Shown piece after piece: positions 36,882 through 45,280 of a DNA stretch of 45,280 nt. The notes beneath the pieces are model-generated. The model had not been told where the DNA came from, searched no databases, and worked only from the letters and a program-made list of their open reading frames with translations. Each line of letters starts with the position of its first letter. The stretch's first letter is position 1. The DNA lies in NCBI GenBank assembly GCA_025201865.1, contig MU602797.1:1-45280 (forward strand), written 5' to 3'. A program made the translations under genes and the position numbers. Source of the DNA: Ramicandelaber brevisporus. Its lineage: Eukaryota; Kickxellomycota; Ramicandelaberales; Ramicandelaberaceae.

Positions 36882-38681
36882 ATGCAGCAAATGAGACGGA
36901 CACGCGATGATGACGATAACGAATACAACATAAACGACGCCAATGGCACTGGCAGTGACATCCACGGTCATATCACAGCAGTAACCAGCAGCTCAGCCTC
37001 TGGATCTGGAGCACAGCCTGCTTTTAGATCGGGTTCCTCTGAACAAGGATCCTCACCAAGGTCGCAGTTCATGTTGGATGACACTATCTCACCGCAGCTG
37101 ATTGAAGACTTTGAAGCAAGGAAGGAAGCTGCTACTAGGCAGAGCTCGAATGTGGTATCCTCATCATCATCGTCAGCACTATCACCATCTGCAATAGCTG
37201 GACCAGGATTAAGACAGACGACTCTTCCTTTCAGAACGACTACTACCACTACCAATGTGTCAAACACGCAGCCAGAACAGTCATCATTGCGTCAACAAAC
37301 AGCTAACAGAGCACAACCAGTGCGAGCGTCCACAGTAATCGGAACCACCCTAGATGACTTCTTTCCAACAATAATCCGTGATAGCAATACAGAATCTGGG
37401 AGGATTACTGCGCCACAAGCCACATTGTCTCCCATTGTGGATCCCGAACTACCAGCAATAACAGCATCAACAGTAGCACCAATTCAGAATGACGATATTA
37501 TAAACATTGAAGCACTGGAAGATTTATGGACGGATTCACTGCCAAATCCAGCTCAACCACCATCTCTTGCACTTGACTCTATTGATTCCCATGCCCTCAT
37601 CTCAGAGCATATACCTCTACCTCCATCATCACCGACACAATCTCCGGTCCAGCCATCAGTCTCTAAGCCAGAACAGATTTCTCAGCAGCAACAAATTCCT
37701 CAACAACAACAGCAGCAGCAACAGCTATCTCAATATACACAATATAATGAGAATGACTTCCTCGCAGATGACTTGAGTGACTCTGAATTGCTCAGCGCTC
37801 TTGGAAATGATTTTGACGAAACAATCACTGCACAGCGCGAGTTGCCTGCTGTTGAAGTTGAGGAATTATTTAGCGATTCACACACGGATGCACCGCTGCC
37901 GTCAGCCGTAGACTCAATATCTGCTCAATCAGTTAATGACAACAATGCCACCAGACCAAGTGAAAGTATATCACTGTACGATGACGATGGTGACGATGGT
38001 GATAACGATAACGACGATGGTGACCTTGACGAAGCGATCATTCAAACTACAGCAACTGCTCCAGTTATCATATTGGACTACACCCAACAAAGCCAATCAC
38101 TCATGAATACCATAAACAACGATGGCAACGAAGCAGAGAAAGAAAAAGAAGAGGAAGAAGATTATGATGATGATGATGATGATTTCATGGTTGTCGAAAC
38201 AAATCGATCGCCAGCCATTAACAGTAACTCTAGAAAACGACCGCATCCAATTGCAACACCTGTAACAATAAATGAAGTGAATGGTGATGGTAATGGAGAT
38301 GAAGATGATGATGACGATGACTTTGCAGTGGTATCAACAAACTTTAACGAAAAAGAGGTACAAGAACAAGAACGAGAGAGAAAGAGACGACAGGCAGAAA
38401 AGGATGGATTAGACGATATAATGAACTATGCGGCAGTTACAGTATTGCCATTATCAGGAATAGCATCCACTAAATGCGTAGTTTGTTTGGATGTGCCTAC
38501 TCCTGCTGTCTGCACTCCCTGTGGTCACATCTTCTGTGAAACCTGCATATTGAACTCTGTCTCTCAACTAGGCAACTGTCCTGTATGTAGAAAGAAGCTA
38601 TCAAACTCTAAAGGACTACGAGTACTACAGTTCAGCACAGCTCCCGGAAGAATAGTCACTCTACCATCAGCCGTGAGTTAA
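36882..38681 (+). CDS. RING-type E3 ligase, candidate SUMO-targeted ubiquitin ligase
   Basis: The product is 599 aa from ATG 36882; an upstream in-frame extension has only a TTG. The C-terminal C3HC4 RING has ligands C532, C535, C547, H549, C552, C555, C566 and C569. The long N-terminal part is disordered (Ser, Gln, Asp). Three hydrophobic clusters next to Asp/Glu runs look like SUMO-interacting motifs: V-I-I-L-D near 395, F-M-V-V-E near 435 and F-A-V-V-S near 481. A SIM-rich tail with a C-terminal RING is the plan of Slx8/RNF4 ligases, which ubiquitinate SUMO-modified proteins in the nucleus. This assignment is inferred; only the RING is certain. The inverted repeat ends three residues before C532. 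Confidence 0.8.
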   Translation: MQQMRRTRDDDDNEYNINDANGTGSDIHGHITAVTSSSASGSGAQPAFRSGSSEQGSSPRSQFMLDDTISPQLIEDFEARKEAATRQSSNVVSSSSSSALSPSAIAGPGLRQTTLPFRTTTTTTNVSNTQPEQSSLRQQTANRAQPVRASTVIGTTLDDFFPTIIRDSNTESGRITAPQATLSPIVDPELPAITASTVAPIQNDDIINIEALEDLWTDSLPNPAQPPSLALDSIDSHALISEHIPLPPSSPTQSPVQPSVSKPEQISQQQQIPQQQQQQQQLSQYTQYNENDFLADDLSDSELLSALGNDFDETITAQRELPAVEVEELFSDSHTDAPLPSAVDSISAQSVNDNNATRPSESISLYDDDGDDGDNDNDDGDLDEAIIQTTATAPVIILDYTQQSQSLMNTINNDGNEAEKEKEEEEDYDDDDDDFMVVETNRSPAINSNSRKRPHPIATPVTINEVNGDGNGDEDDDDDDFAVVSTNFNEKEVQEQERERKRRQAEKDGLDDIMNYAAVTVLPLSGIASTKCVVCLDVPTPAVCTPCGHIFCETCILNSVSQLGNCPVCRKKLSNSKGLRVLQFSTAPGRIVTLPSAVS

Positions 38682-38852
38682 TAATTTATCACTTAAGAGT
38701 TTGTTTACTTCTTCTCTTTCTTTCTTTAAAGAGTATAAAAAAGTAAAGTAAAATTAAAAACAAAGGGAGCAAACATGTATTCGGGTAACTTAAAATAGAG
38801 GGGGAAGTGCAGGTATTGACAGAGTAGAGTAGAGCAGAGAACAAGTGAATGA

Positions 38853-39737
38853 TCATTGACCAGGTTTACTAACAACTGCAGCCAATGACTTGACAGTGCC
38901 TTGCAAACCAATCTGGTAATCACCGCCAGCTGTCAGCACTTCGTGGACACGTTCAATAGAGCGGAAGTATCTCACTGTCTTTACATGCAATTCCAAAGTG
39001 GCATCTTCATCGCACACCACCAATCCGCGCTGATGCAGCTGAATGGCACTAACCGTCCACATGTGATTGACTCCCTCTTCGATGCATTTCGCCAGTGCAA
39101 GTGCTTTATGAGTTCCGGTAATCAGCACCACAACTTCACGAGCATCCATAATTGTGCCAACTCCAACCGTCAGTGCCAATTTGGGAACCTTCTGAATGCT
39201 CTCAATTCCGTCTCCAAAGAATCTCGCATTTGCCAAAATAGTCTCGTATGCCAGCGTCTTTACACGAGTGCGCGATGTAAGCGACGAACCTGGCTCGTTA
39301 AATGCAATGTGACCATCTGGACCAATGCCGCACAAGAACAGCTCAATGCCTCCCAGCTCTTTAATCTTTTCTTCGTATCTCAAGCACTCCGCTTGCAAGT
39401 CATCCGCACTTCCATCCAAAAGGTTGATGTTGTTTGGGTCAATATCCACGTGATCAAACAAATATGTACGCATGTAGTGAGCAGATGATGCAGCGTGGTC
39501 CTGAGGCAGAGTAACCAGCTCATCCATGCCCAAGCAAATCACATGTTTGAATGAGAGCTCACTGCGCTGGTAGAGATCAACCAGCTTGCGATACACGAGG
39601 ATGGGGCTAGAGCCGGTGGGCAGCCCAAGCACAAAGGGACGTTCAGCAGTCGGATTGAAGTCGTTTATTCGCTGCTTGAGGTAATTGGCAAGATAATCGG
39701 CCACCTGTTCGGCCGTGTGTCGGATAACGAGACGCAT
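38853..39737 (-). CDS. GNPDA: Glucosamine-6-phosphate deaminase
   Basis: This enzyme converts glucosamine-6-phosphate to fructose-6-phosphate and ammonia in N-acetylglucosamine catabolism, often tied to chitin turnover. The 294-aa protein has G-L-P-T-G-S-S-P at 38-45 for phosphate binding. Its catalytic residues fall at the same numbers as in bacterial NagB: D72 (G-M-D-E), D141 and H143 (D-G-H), and E148 (F-N-E-P). L-T-V-G-V-G-T and V-N-H-M-W-T are also present. Start ATG 39737. It is divergent from the acid phosphatase, with a 965-bp shared upstream region. Confidence 0.95.
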   Translation of the reverse strand: MRLVIRHTAEQVADYLANYLKQRINDFNPTAERPFVLGLPTGSSPILVYRKLVDLYQRSELSFKHVICLGMDELVTLPQDHAASSAHYMRTYLFDHVDIDPNNINLLDGSADDLQAECLRYEEKIKELGGIELFLCGIGPDGHIAFNEPGSSLTSRTRVKTLAYETILANARFFGDGIESIQKVPKLALTVGVGTIMDAREVVVLITGTHKALALAKCIEEGVNHMWTVSAIQLHQRGLVVCDEDATLELHVKTVRYFRSIERVHEVLTAGGDYQIGLQGTVKSLAAVVSKPGQ

Positions 39738-40702
39738 AGTTTAACAAGGAGCAGTACAGGCACACTCACTCACTCAGTCACTCACTCACGCGTGTATGGG
39801 CACAAGCTGATGGTTGATTCCGTCTGCGTCGTTGGCAAGTATGGACGCGATGAGCTCTGGTTTGAAAAAAAAAAGAAAACGAAAAAGAAAACAACAAAGC
39901 AAAAGTGTAAACAAGCAGAACGGAGCGATACGAAACCAGAAGCCAAAAGTCAGAAACCAGAGAGAGCGAGAGAGAGAGCGGGAGAGCGAGACGAAGTGAC
40001 AGAGCCGATGTCGGAGAGGCGGGTTGGCTGGCGGTGAATTGGATTGGATGCTGACGTCGCTCGTCCAACCAGGGACATTTAGGAAAAACATGATAGTCAT
40101 GTGGTTGCCTTTATAACAGTATGGTGACCGCGAACAAGAGACAGAGAGACAGCAACCGTACACGCACATGCGAGCGTGTGGTTTTTTCTTGTGTTGCTGT
40201 GTATCGGTCAATGCGGCGGTGGTGGTAGTAACCCTTATCTCGTTTTGCACAAGGTATATTGCATCCGCATGCTCAAGACGGACTGTCACATGGATAGAAC
40301 ACGACCCGCAGCCGAGAATTACTAATTTTAGGTAAACTATGATAGTGCGTCAGTCGGGGCAACCAACTACATAATAAGCTCAGATAGCAGCAGCAGTAAC
40401 AGCAACAATAGCACCAGTTGCAGCACTGGTGGTGTAATAAAAACTGGCACCAGCTGTGACCCTCCTCCCCATTCCCCCGCGTTGTTTTTTCTTTCTTTCT
40501 TCTGGTTAGTGAGTGAGTAAGCGCGGTCAAAAACGGCTTTTGCGGATGTGACGCAGCTTTGTCAGCCTGCATGCATATCGAAGAGTGCTCGAGATCTTTC
40601 GTGCCAAGGATCATCTTCACGTAGCTCAAACCCCTCCCTCCGTTCATTATACAAACTTGCAACTTTACCTCCCTCCCTCTCTCCCTCTCCATTCACAACA
40701 AG
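39738..40702. promoter_or_regulatory. Divergent intergenic region (deaminase / acid phosphatase)
   Basis: These 965 bp hold the promoters of both genes. Seen here: an A-rich tract (39867-39905), a GAGA/AGCGAG purine tract (39960-40000), (CAG/CAA)n near 40388-40412 and pyrimidine-rich sequence just before the phosphatase ATG (40668-40690). No gene is supported; the small reading frames are low complexity. Confidence 0.5.
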
Positions 40703-42454
40703 ATGACACCCACTAGCTCGACTTCCACGTCCAAGAGCGCAGCAGGCGCGCCACAGTTTTCGTTTCGCGAGAAGCCAGCGCGTCCGTTCTCGGCTTCACT
40801 TCCCGAAGTATCGGTTGAGAGCCTGAAACGCGAATATCCGCCATATCTCCAGCTTGCGCAGGTCCAGCTCATTCACCGCCACGGTGAGCGAACTCCGGTG
40901 AGACCACGCTTCGTGACCAAGAACGATGCCGTTGTGGATGGCAGTGCCGGCTACCCGGCTGTTTGGCAACTGTGCCAGCTTGGCAACCAATTCCACACGG
41001 AAATGTGTCGCTTGCTGAAGCTGGGTGACCGATATGGTGCCGCTAGCCATGATGACTCGGAGCGACCAATTCCAGATGCCAACGGCGTTGCCACAGCTGC
41101 GGCAGCAACAGCAACAGCAGTAGCAACAACAAAGGCAGCGTCGAATGGCAATGGTGTTCCAGCGGGCCACGAGGGTGTTGAGCGTTTGTTCAAATATGCC
41201 AGAGAAATTACGCTCTCATCAGTTGATGTTAAGAACGTCAAGGCTGCGAGTATCAGGGCTGCCATTGCACGTGGTCCAATTACATCGGCTTCGTGTGGCT
41301 ACGGCCAACTGACAGATGTCGGCAGAGAGAGCTTGGAGCTGCTTGGCGAACGATTGCGCGGTCTGTACATTGATGGACTTGGATTCATGCCAAAAGATGC
41401 CAAAGCTGCTTCCGCCGAGCTATACCTGCGCAGCACGGATTACGCTCGCACAGTTGAGTCGCTCCATGCAACTCTGTCTGGCATGTATCCTGTCGAATCT
41501 GCCTCCGCCATCAAGTCTCGCAACCAGGCTCATCGCGGCATGTTCCCAATCAGCATCCGACCAGAAAGCTCTGAGACTCTGTACTCTGACTGGGGCTGCC
41601 GTCGCTGGACAAACTTGTACAAGCACTACATGGGCCGCGTCTCCAACCCAGCCATCAAGCGCGATCCCGAGTTCAAGGAAGTCATGGAGCGACTCTCCAA
41701 GGCTCCAAACGGCATTGGCGATGAGATTGCCACTCTGCTGCGTGAAAACATCAAGACTGGCACTTTGAAGCTCTACGAGCTGATGGATGCCATGGTGGCA
41801 GCAGCGGCAAACGGCTACAAGATCCCTGAAGGCGTTTCTGTCGACGATGTCAAGAAGGCTGCCTATTTTGCATTCAAGGAGATTCACATGCCCAGTGATT
41901 TTGGCAATGGAGACTCGTACCGCCTCCAGAGCGGTCGTGCTCTTGGCGAGATGGCGGCTTTGATGGCCCAGAAGATTGCTGAGCCAACTGTCGATACCAC
42001 GGTGACGGCAAATGGCTCCAACGCCTCGGTCAAGGCGGCAAAGATGGCCATCTATTCTGGACACGACATTACAGTTGCTGCGCTCAAGTCTGGGCTCGGC
42101 GCTGAGGTTGAGCAATGGCCGGATTTTGCAAGCATGATGGCTATCGAGCTGATTAAAGATACTACTGAGGTCAGCCGCATCAACTCCACTCCAGTTTTGG
42201 CAGCCTCCACTGCCGCCGCCAAGCCGCGTCCACAGACTTTCCCGAAAGACGTGCCGAGCAAGGGTTACTATGTGCGTGTGCGTGAGAATGACAAGATTAT
42301 GACGCTGCCAACATGCACAGCTGCCGGTCAGCACCACGAGCGTCTGCGCAAAGAAACTGGCGAGACTATGTGCACGCTGGATGCCTTCTTGGAAACGATC
42401 GAAAACATCGTTCCAGGTGACTCATACCGTGCTCAGTGTGATCGAGTTGATTAA
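40703..42454 (+). CDS. Histidine acid phosphatase (clade 2), apparently non-secreted
   Basis: The product is 583 aa. The catalytic motif R-H-G-E-R-T-P is at residues 59-65 (nucleophile H60), and the proton-donor pair H454-D455 lies in Y-S-G-H-D-I-T. Between them are an Ala/Thr-rich insert (about 130-150) and R-P-E-S-S-E-T-L-Y, typical of the acid phosphatase branch. It should hydrolyse phosphomonoesters. The N-terminus is Ser/Thr-rich without a signal peptide, and no transmembrane tail is visible, which is unusual for a family that is mostly secreted or lysosomal. Start ATG 40703 follows a pyrimidine-rich leader. Confidence 0.88.
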   Translation: MTPTSSTSTSKSAAGAPQFSFREKPARPFSASLPEVSVESLKREYPPYLQLAQVQLIHRHGERTPVRPRFVTKNDAVVDGSAGYPAVWQLCQLGNQFHTEMCRLLKLGDRYGAASHDDSERPIPDANGVATAAAATATAVATTKAASNGNGVPAGHEGVERLFKYAREITLSSVDVKNVKAASIRAAIARGPITSASCGYGQLTDVGRESLELLGERLRGLYIDGLGFMPKDAKAASAELYLRSTDYARTVESLHATLSGMYPVESASAIKSRNQAHRGMFPISIRPESSETLYSDWGCRRWTNLYKHYMGRVSNPAIKRDPEFKEVMERLSKAPNGIGDEIATLLRENIKTGTLKLYELMDAMVAAAANGYKIPEGVSVDDVKKAAYFAFKEIHMPSDFGNGDSYRLQSGRALGEMAALMAQKIAEPTVDTTVTANGSNASVKAAKMAIYSGHDITVAALKSGLGAEVEQWPDFASMMAIELIKDTTEVSRINSTPVLAASTAAAKPRPQTFPKDVPSKGYYVRVRENDKIMTLPTCTAAGQHHERLRKETGETMCTLDAFLETIENIVPGDSYRAQCDRVD

Positions 42455-42568
42455 AAAAAACGATTCTCTTTTCAATGTCCCGATTCTTTGGTATTAGTGC
42501 TGTCAAGTATCAATATAGAACTGTGAGTACCATCCAATCCAACAGAGAAAAAATGTGATATCAACACC

Positions 42569-42573
42569 AAAAA
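42569..42573 (-). terminator. RNA polymerase III T-run
   Basis: Five T on the minus strand, 13 bases downstream of the tRNA-Val 3' end, as expected for Pol III termination. Confidence 0.6.
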
Positions 42574-42586
42574 GAGTAGAGAAGAG

Positions 42587-42660
42587 TGGCTTCGCCCGGG
42601 TTCGAACCGGGGACCGTCTGTGTGTTAGACAGACGTGATAACCGACTACACCACGAAACC
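42587..42660 (-). tRNA. tRNA-Val (anticodon AAC)
   Basis: A 74-nt intronless tRNA. The acceptor stem GGTTTCG pairs with CGAAGCC (one G-T pair) with discriminator A. The anticodon stem TCTGT/ACAGA carries loop CTAACAC with anticodon AAC (42624-42626 on the plus strand). The T arm includes the B-box GGTTCGAACC. It is isolated from other genes. Confidence 0.95.
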
Positions 42661-43059
42661 TATCTGAAGTGAACGAACTTTCCAATCATCCGCGGCACAT
42701 GTGATCTCAATCCATGGAATCAGTTCTTTGATGAGTGGTGTTATAATTCAGTGTGATTTTGTTACATGTCTGTACAACTGTGAATTGGAGCAATCCATAC
42801 AACACAACTGATATCGACTTTGGTTAGTACAGACACATCTTATCCACAAGTTGTTCATTCTACTTTTGTTCAATCATATGAAATGAGTGGATAGTGTTGT
42901 ATTAGGCTTCTTTCCTTCTCCAACCAACCTACGTTCTTATCTCCTTTAGTTATCGCCCGAACTATGATTGTTTATATAACTTCGTTCACACGTTGATCGA
43001 GGTCACAGTTGCACGTCCATTCATATAGTTCTTCAATCTAGGTCGCTTACGACCTAAGT
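42661..43059. other. Intergenic, nothing recognised
   Basis: These 399 bp lie between the tRNA 5' side and the stop of the F-box-like gene. The sequence is A/T-rich, without coding signals, repeats or RNA structures that I can support. Confidence 0.5.
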
Positions 43060-44379
43060 TCACAGTAGTGTCCAAAGTCCGTCGTTGATGAAATTTAGCA
43101 GATGCGCACCTTGATGAGATAATGAGCAGTCGTTAACGATAATGTGCTGCAGCTTCCGCAGCCGTGGCCGGGGACTGCCAGGCTCGAACAACATTTCGCT
43201 CAATAAAGCGTCGTTGAGACGGGGAATGTTTTCAATCAATAGAAAACGCAGATTTGGGAAGCGGTCTGGAATACCCATGAGACATGACGGCGTAAAGAAA
43301 ACTTCGATAGAACGAGGGCCGTTGCTACTGGGGTAAGCACTAATCTGCAGGTATTCGAGAGATACAACCGGAATCTCCAGTGAAATCACATCAAAGAAAC
43401 GGCATACAGGAGGAGACAAATCAAACCGGTCAAATGTGAGCGAGCGTATATCCAACACTCGAACCACATCTGCGTTACCGATTGTCCTCCAATGCATATT
43501 TGGATACATCTTGATCTCATCAAACATTGTCACAGCAGGTCGTGGTTCCGTGGCCCTCCCCATCGCATCCAGTGACTCATGACCTTGCTTGCAAAGTTCG
43601 CGCAATATTCCAGTGCATTGCGACGGCAGCTTATCCAGTCCAGTTGGTAGTGGATCACCGTATCGAGACGGTGTAATCAGTCGTAGTATTGGATAACTGT
43701 CTCGATAGATAAGCCCTTCGCCACTTGGCAAGCCTAGTGTCGTAGAACCTGCTTGGCGTATCACTTTAAGACGTGGCCAGTTGCGATAATCAATACTAGG
43801 TGGATTGATTACATGCAATCGTTCAACCCAATCGCTTGTCAGTTCACCACGTAGTTTGCTCGGAAACAAAACGTTGGGACTGAGCAGGCCGAGGAACGGA
43901 AACTGCCATCCAGAGAAAGGCTTGTAGCCAGTCTTCTGGAATATGGCTGCAATCTCCCTAGTGCACTTGGACAACGTAAACTGACGGTACTGCTCATCGC
44001 CAAACGGAATGGCACCGATGAATCCAAGAAGCGCAACAACGTTGTGAGGTTCTGTTCCATTCAGCACCCGCAATCTCACAATTCGACTCGCGTTACCCTT
44101 CAGCCAGGTCCACAAAGCTACGTAGTCGGCTCCGGTGTAATCCTTCACAGACTTATTCTTGTCGCCAATGGACAGCTCTCTCACCAAGTGGCCATGCTTT
44201 GACAGGTGCTCTTCAAGCGAGATTGTGTGCCTCGAGTGGCGGACGAGGTAGACGAGAAGAGATCGCACCTTCGGAACAAGCGCATCTGCCCACGCAAAGC
44301 ACACCAGCGACATGCTAATCTGGTCAGTGTGCTCCACATATGCGGCAATCTCGAGCAGCACGTCTGAAGGTATGAACAT
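43060..44379 (-). CDS. F-box-like protein, type C
   Basis: The product is 439 aa. An F-box-like N-terminus (I-P-S-D-V-L-L-E-I-A-A-Y, then S-L-V-C-F-A-W-A) is followed by irregular leucine-rich sequence, including L-E-Y-L-Q-I-S and N-L-R-F-L-L-I-E-N-I near the end. It shares layout but little direct sequence with types A and B. It is not part of the inverted repeat. It lies 242 bp from the next gene on the same strand, again a small secreted protein. Function beyond probable SCF adaptor is unknown. Confidence 0.7.
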   Translation of the reverse strand: MFIPSDVLLEIAAYVEHTDQISMSLVCFAWADALVPKVRSLLVYLVRHSRHTISLEEHLSKHGHLVRELSIGDKNKSVKDYTGADYVALWTWLKGNASRIVRLRVLNGTEPHNVVALLGFIGAIPFGDEQYRQFTLSKCTREIAAIFQKTGYKPFSGWQFPFLGLLSPNVLFPSKLRGELTSDWVERLHVINPPSIDYRNWPRLKVIRQAGSTTLGLPSGEGLIYRDSYPILRLITPSRYGDPLPTGLDKLPSQCTGILRELCKQGHESLDAMGRATEPRPAVTMFDEIKMYPNMHWRTIGNADVVRVLDIRSLTFDRFDLSPPVCRFFDVISLEIPVVSLEYLQISAYPSSNGPRSIEVFFTPSCLMGIPDRFPNLRFLLIENIPRLNDALLSEMLFEPGSPRPRLRKLQHIIVNDCSLSHQGAHLLNFINDGLWTLL

Positions 44380-44621
44380 CTCGTCAATGGACAGCCGTGT
44401 CTATTCACAGAATATTTTTGATGAGAGGGAATCGGAGTGGATGGGATCGTGAACACTGAGCATGAATCTGCCAACATACAAGCCAAGCCACGATTGGAAA
44501 CGTCGAATTAACGCACTGCATGTAGAAGTACATTCATGTGGAATCACCTTTCCTCAATCTTGGCTGTTATCTGACAAATTGAACAACACTATTCAAACAA
44601 TAGTTTTATGTGTATCGATGT

Positions 44622-44948
44622 TTAATAGTTGGCGCAGGCAGCGGCTGGCGAATAGATGCCAACATATGAGGAGCAGCGCTCGCGGATGCGTGGGCAGGCA
44701 ACGGCTGGCTCAACGGAGCCGGTGCAGTACAGCTCCTTGCGGGCACCAATTGGACCTGGTGGGCCGAGCTGGCAGCGGAAATCACCAGCGGCATTCTCAC
44801 CGGCAGTGATGACCTCGATGATCTTGGCAGCCTGGATGCAGCCGCCGTAGTTGAACGGAGTGGCAGCGCCATTGTTGGCGTAGTAGATGTTGGTCGCAGA
44901 GACGGTGGCGACAGCAGCGGCGGCAACGGCAATGGCAGAGAAACGCAT
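44622..44948 (-). CDS. Secreted protein with six cysteines
   Basis: The product is 108 aa with an Ala/Val-rich signal peptide ending near T-V-S-A (residue 18) and six cysteines in the mature part, compatible with three disulfides. It is not similar to the 8-Cys protein beyond the signal-peptide style. A TATAAATA box lies 126 bp upstream. No family recognised; a secreted or wall-associated role is inferred only from the signal peptide. Confidence 0.7.
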   Translation of the reverse strand: MRFSAIAVAAAAVATVSATNIYYANNGAATPFNYGGCIQAAKIIEVITAGENAAGDFRCQLGPPGPIGARKELYCTGSVEPAVACPRIRERCSSYVGIYSPAAACANY

Positions 44949-45073
44949 TGTTATTGTTATTTGTGTGTGTGTATGTGGGTGGAAGAAGATGGCGGTGTTT
45001 ATGAATGGTGCTGCTGATACTGATGAGTAAGTGGATGGAGATGTAATGTTGACAGCTTTCAGGATATGTCAGC

Positions 45074-45081
45074 TATTTATA
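45074..45081 (-). promoter_or_regulatory. TATA box of the 6-Cys secreted gene
   Basis: TATAAATA on the minus strand, 126 bp upstream of ATG 44948. It is the same octamer at nearly the same distance as in the 8-Cys secreted gene. Confidence 0.6.
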
Positions 45082-45280
45082 CCTGGCATCAAGCTGCCAA
45101 GCTGCGTCTTCAAGCTGCCGCCTCGGTGATGCACAAAGTATATTCGTGGTGGAAGTGCCAATGAAGCTTCAGCACGGGTGCATGTTCAAAGGTATTGAGT
45201 GTCCCAGCTAATCGCGGGTGAGGTGGAAAAGGGAAGATGGCGCCGCAGAAAAAAATAACAAACGAATGAATGTGGTCGAC

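Larger units (their letters stand above)
26060..38468. repeat. Right arm of large inverted repeat
   Basis: This is the mirror of 1-11131. The outer boundary in the window is 38468, which pairs with base 1. Beyond it lie the end of the RING gene and single-copy genes. It belongs to a contig that continues without gaps from 25463 to the window end, so the right arm is firmly anchored to the right flank. Confidence 0.9.

Noticed and set aside
1-38468. Giant transposon or composite element with inverted terminal repeats
   Set aside because: The arms carry ordinary housekeeping genes, no transposase or integrase is seen, and no target-site duplication can be tested at the window edge.
39738-40702. 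Short frames (96-167 codons) upstream of the deaminase and phosphatase
   Set aside because: Simple-sequence composition, overlapping frames on both strands and no recognisable domain.
41420-42337. 305-codon frame on -
   Set aside because: Antisense to the acid phosphatase, whose catalytic motifs are clear on +.

Overview
The window is eukaryotic nuclear DNA, most likely from an early-diverging (zygomycete-grade) fungus. The grounds are a two-domain phosphatidylethanolamine N-methyltransferase of the fungal CHO2 type, a NUG1/nucleostemin GTPase, a Kar9-like protein with an SxIP motif, a GT-AG intron, low-complexity Q/S/D tracts, TATAAATA boxes in front of small secreted-protein genes, and a eukaryotic tRNA-Val with B box and Pol III T-run. 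Most genes are single-exon. A Kickxellomycotina affiliation is only a guess. No mobile element, CRISPR array or operon was seen.

The main structure is a large inverted repeat. Left arm (1-11131, genes on -): a RING-protein gene cut by the window edge, a Kar9-like gene, NUG1, F-box gene A, a small secreted-peptide gene (+), and F-box gene B. Right arm (about 26060-38468): the same genes in mirror order on +. The outer part (RING protein, Kar9-like, NUG1) is almost identical between arms, with only a few SNPs and microsatellite length changes. Similarity then drops toward the centre: F-box A is about 96-97% identical in protein and frameshifted on the right, while the small secreted peptide and F-box B are only about 70-75% identical. 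The left arm is a separate contig, closed by a 946-N gap, and all of it matches the right arm. A mis-scaffolded alternative haplotype is therefore a serious alternative to a true genomic palindrome.

Central region (12078-24633, present once): an EamA/DMT-type transporter (+), CHO2 (-), a CUE-like/Myb/U-box protein with one intron (-), a remnant of a cysteine-rich secreted protein (+), a nicotinamide phosphoribosyltransferase (NAMPT, -), an I36-like secreted inhibitor (+), and an 8-cysteine secreted protein (-). From 24566 to 27747 lie three copies of a cassette. It holds the start and TATA promoter of the 8-Cys secreted gene, joined divergently to the upstream region of F-box gene B. One copy is interrupted by a 10-N gap. 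One ends in a broken F-box fragment fused to a broken signal-peptide fragment.

Right flank (38682-45280, present once): glucosamine-6-phosphate deaminase (-), histidine acid phosphatase (+), tRNA-Val(AAC) (-), a third type of F-box-like gene (-), and a 6-Cys secreted protein with a TATA box (-).

Functionally the window mixes single-copy housekeeping genes (lipid methylation, ribosome biogenesis, NAD salvage, amino-sugar catabolism) with a fast-changing accessory module of F-box-like genes paired with small secreted proteins. That module is the most interesting part of the window.
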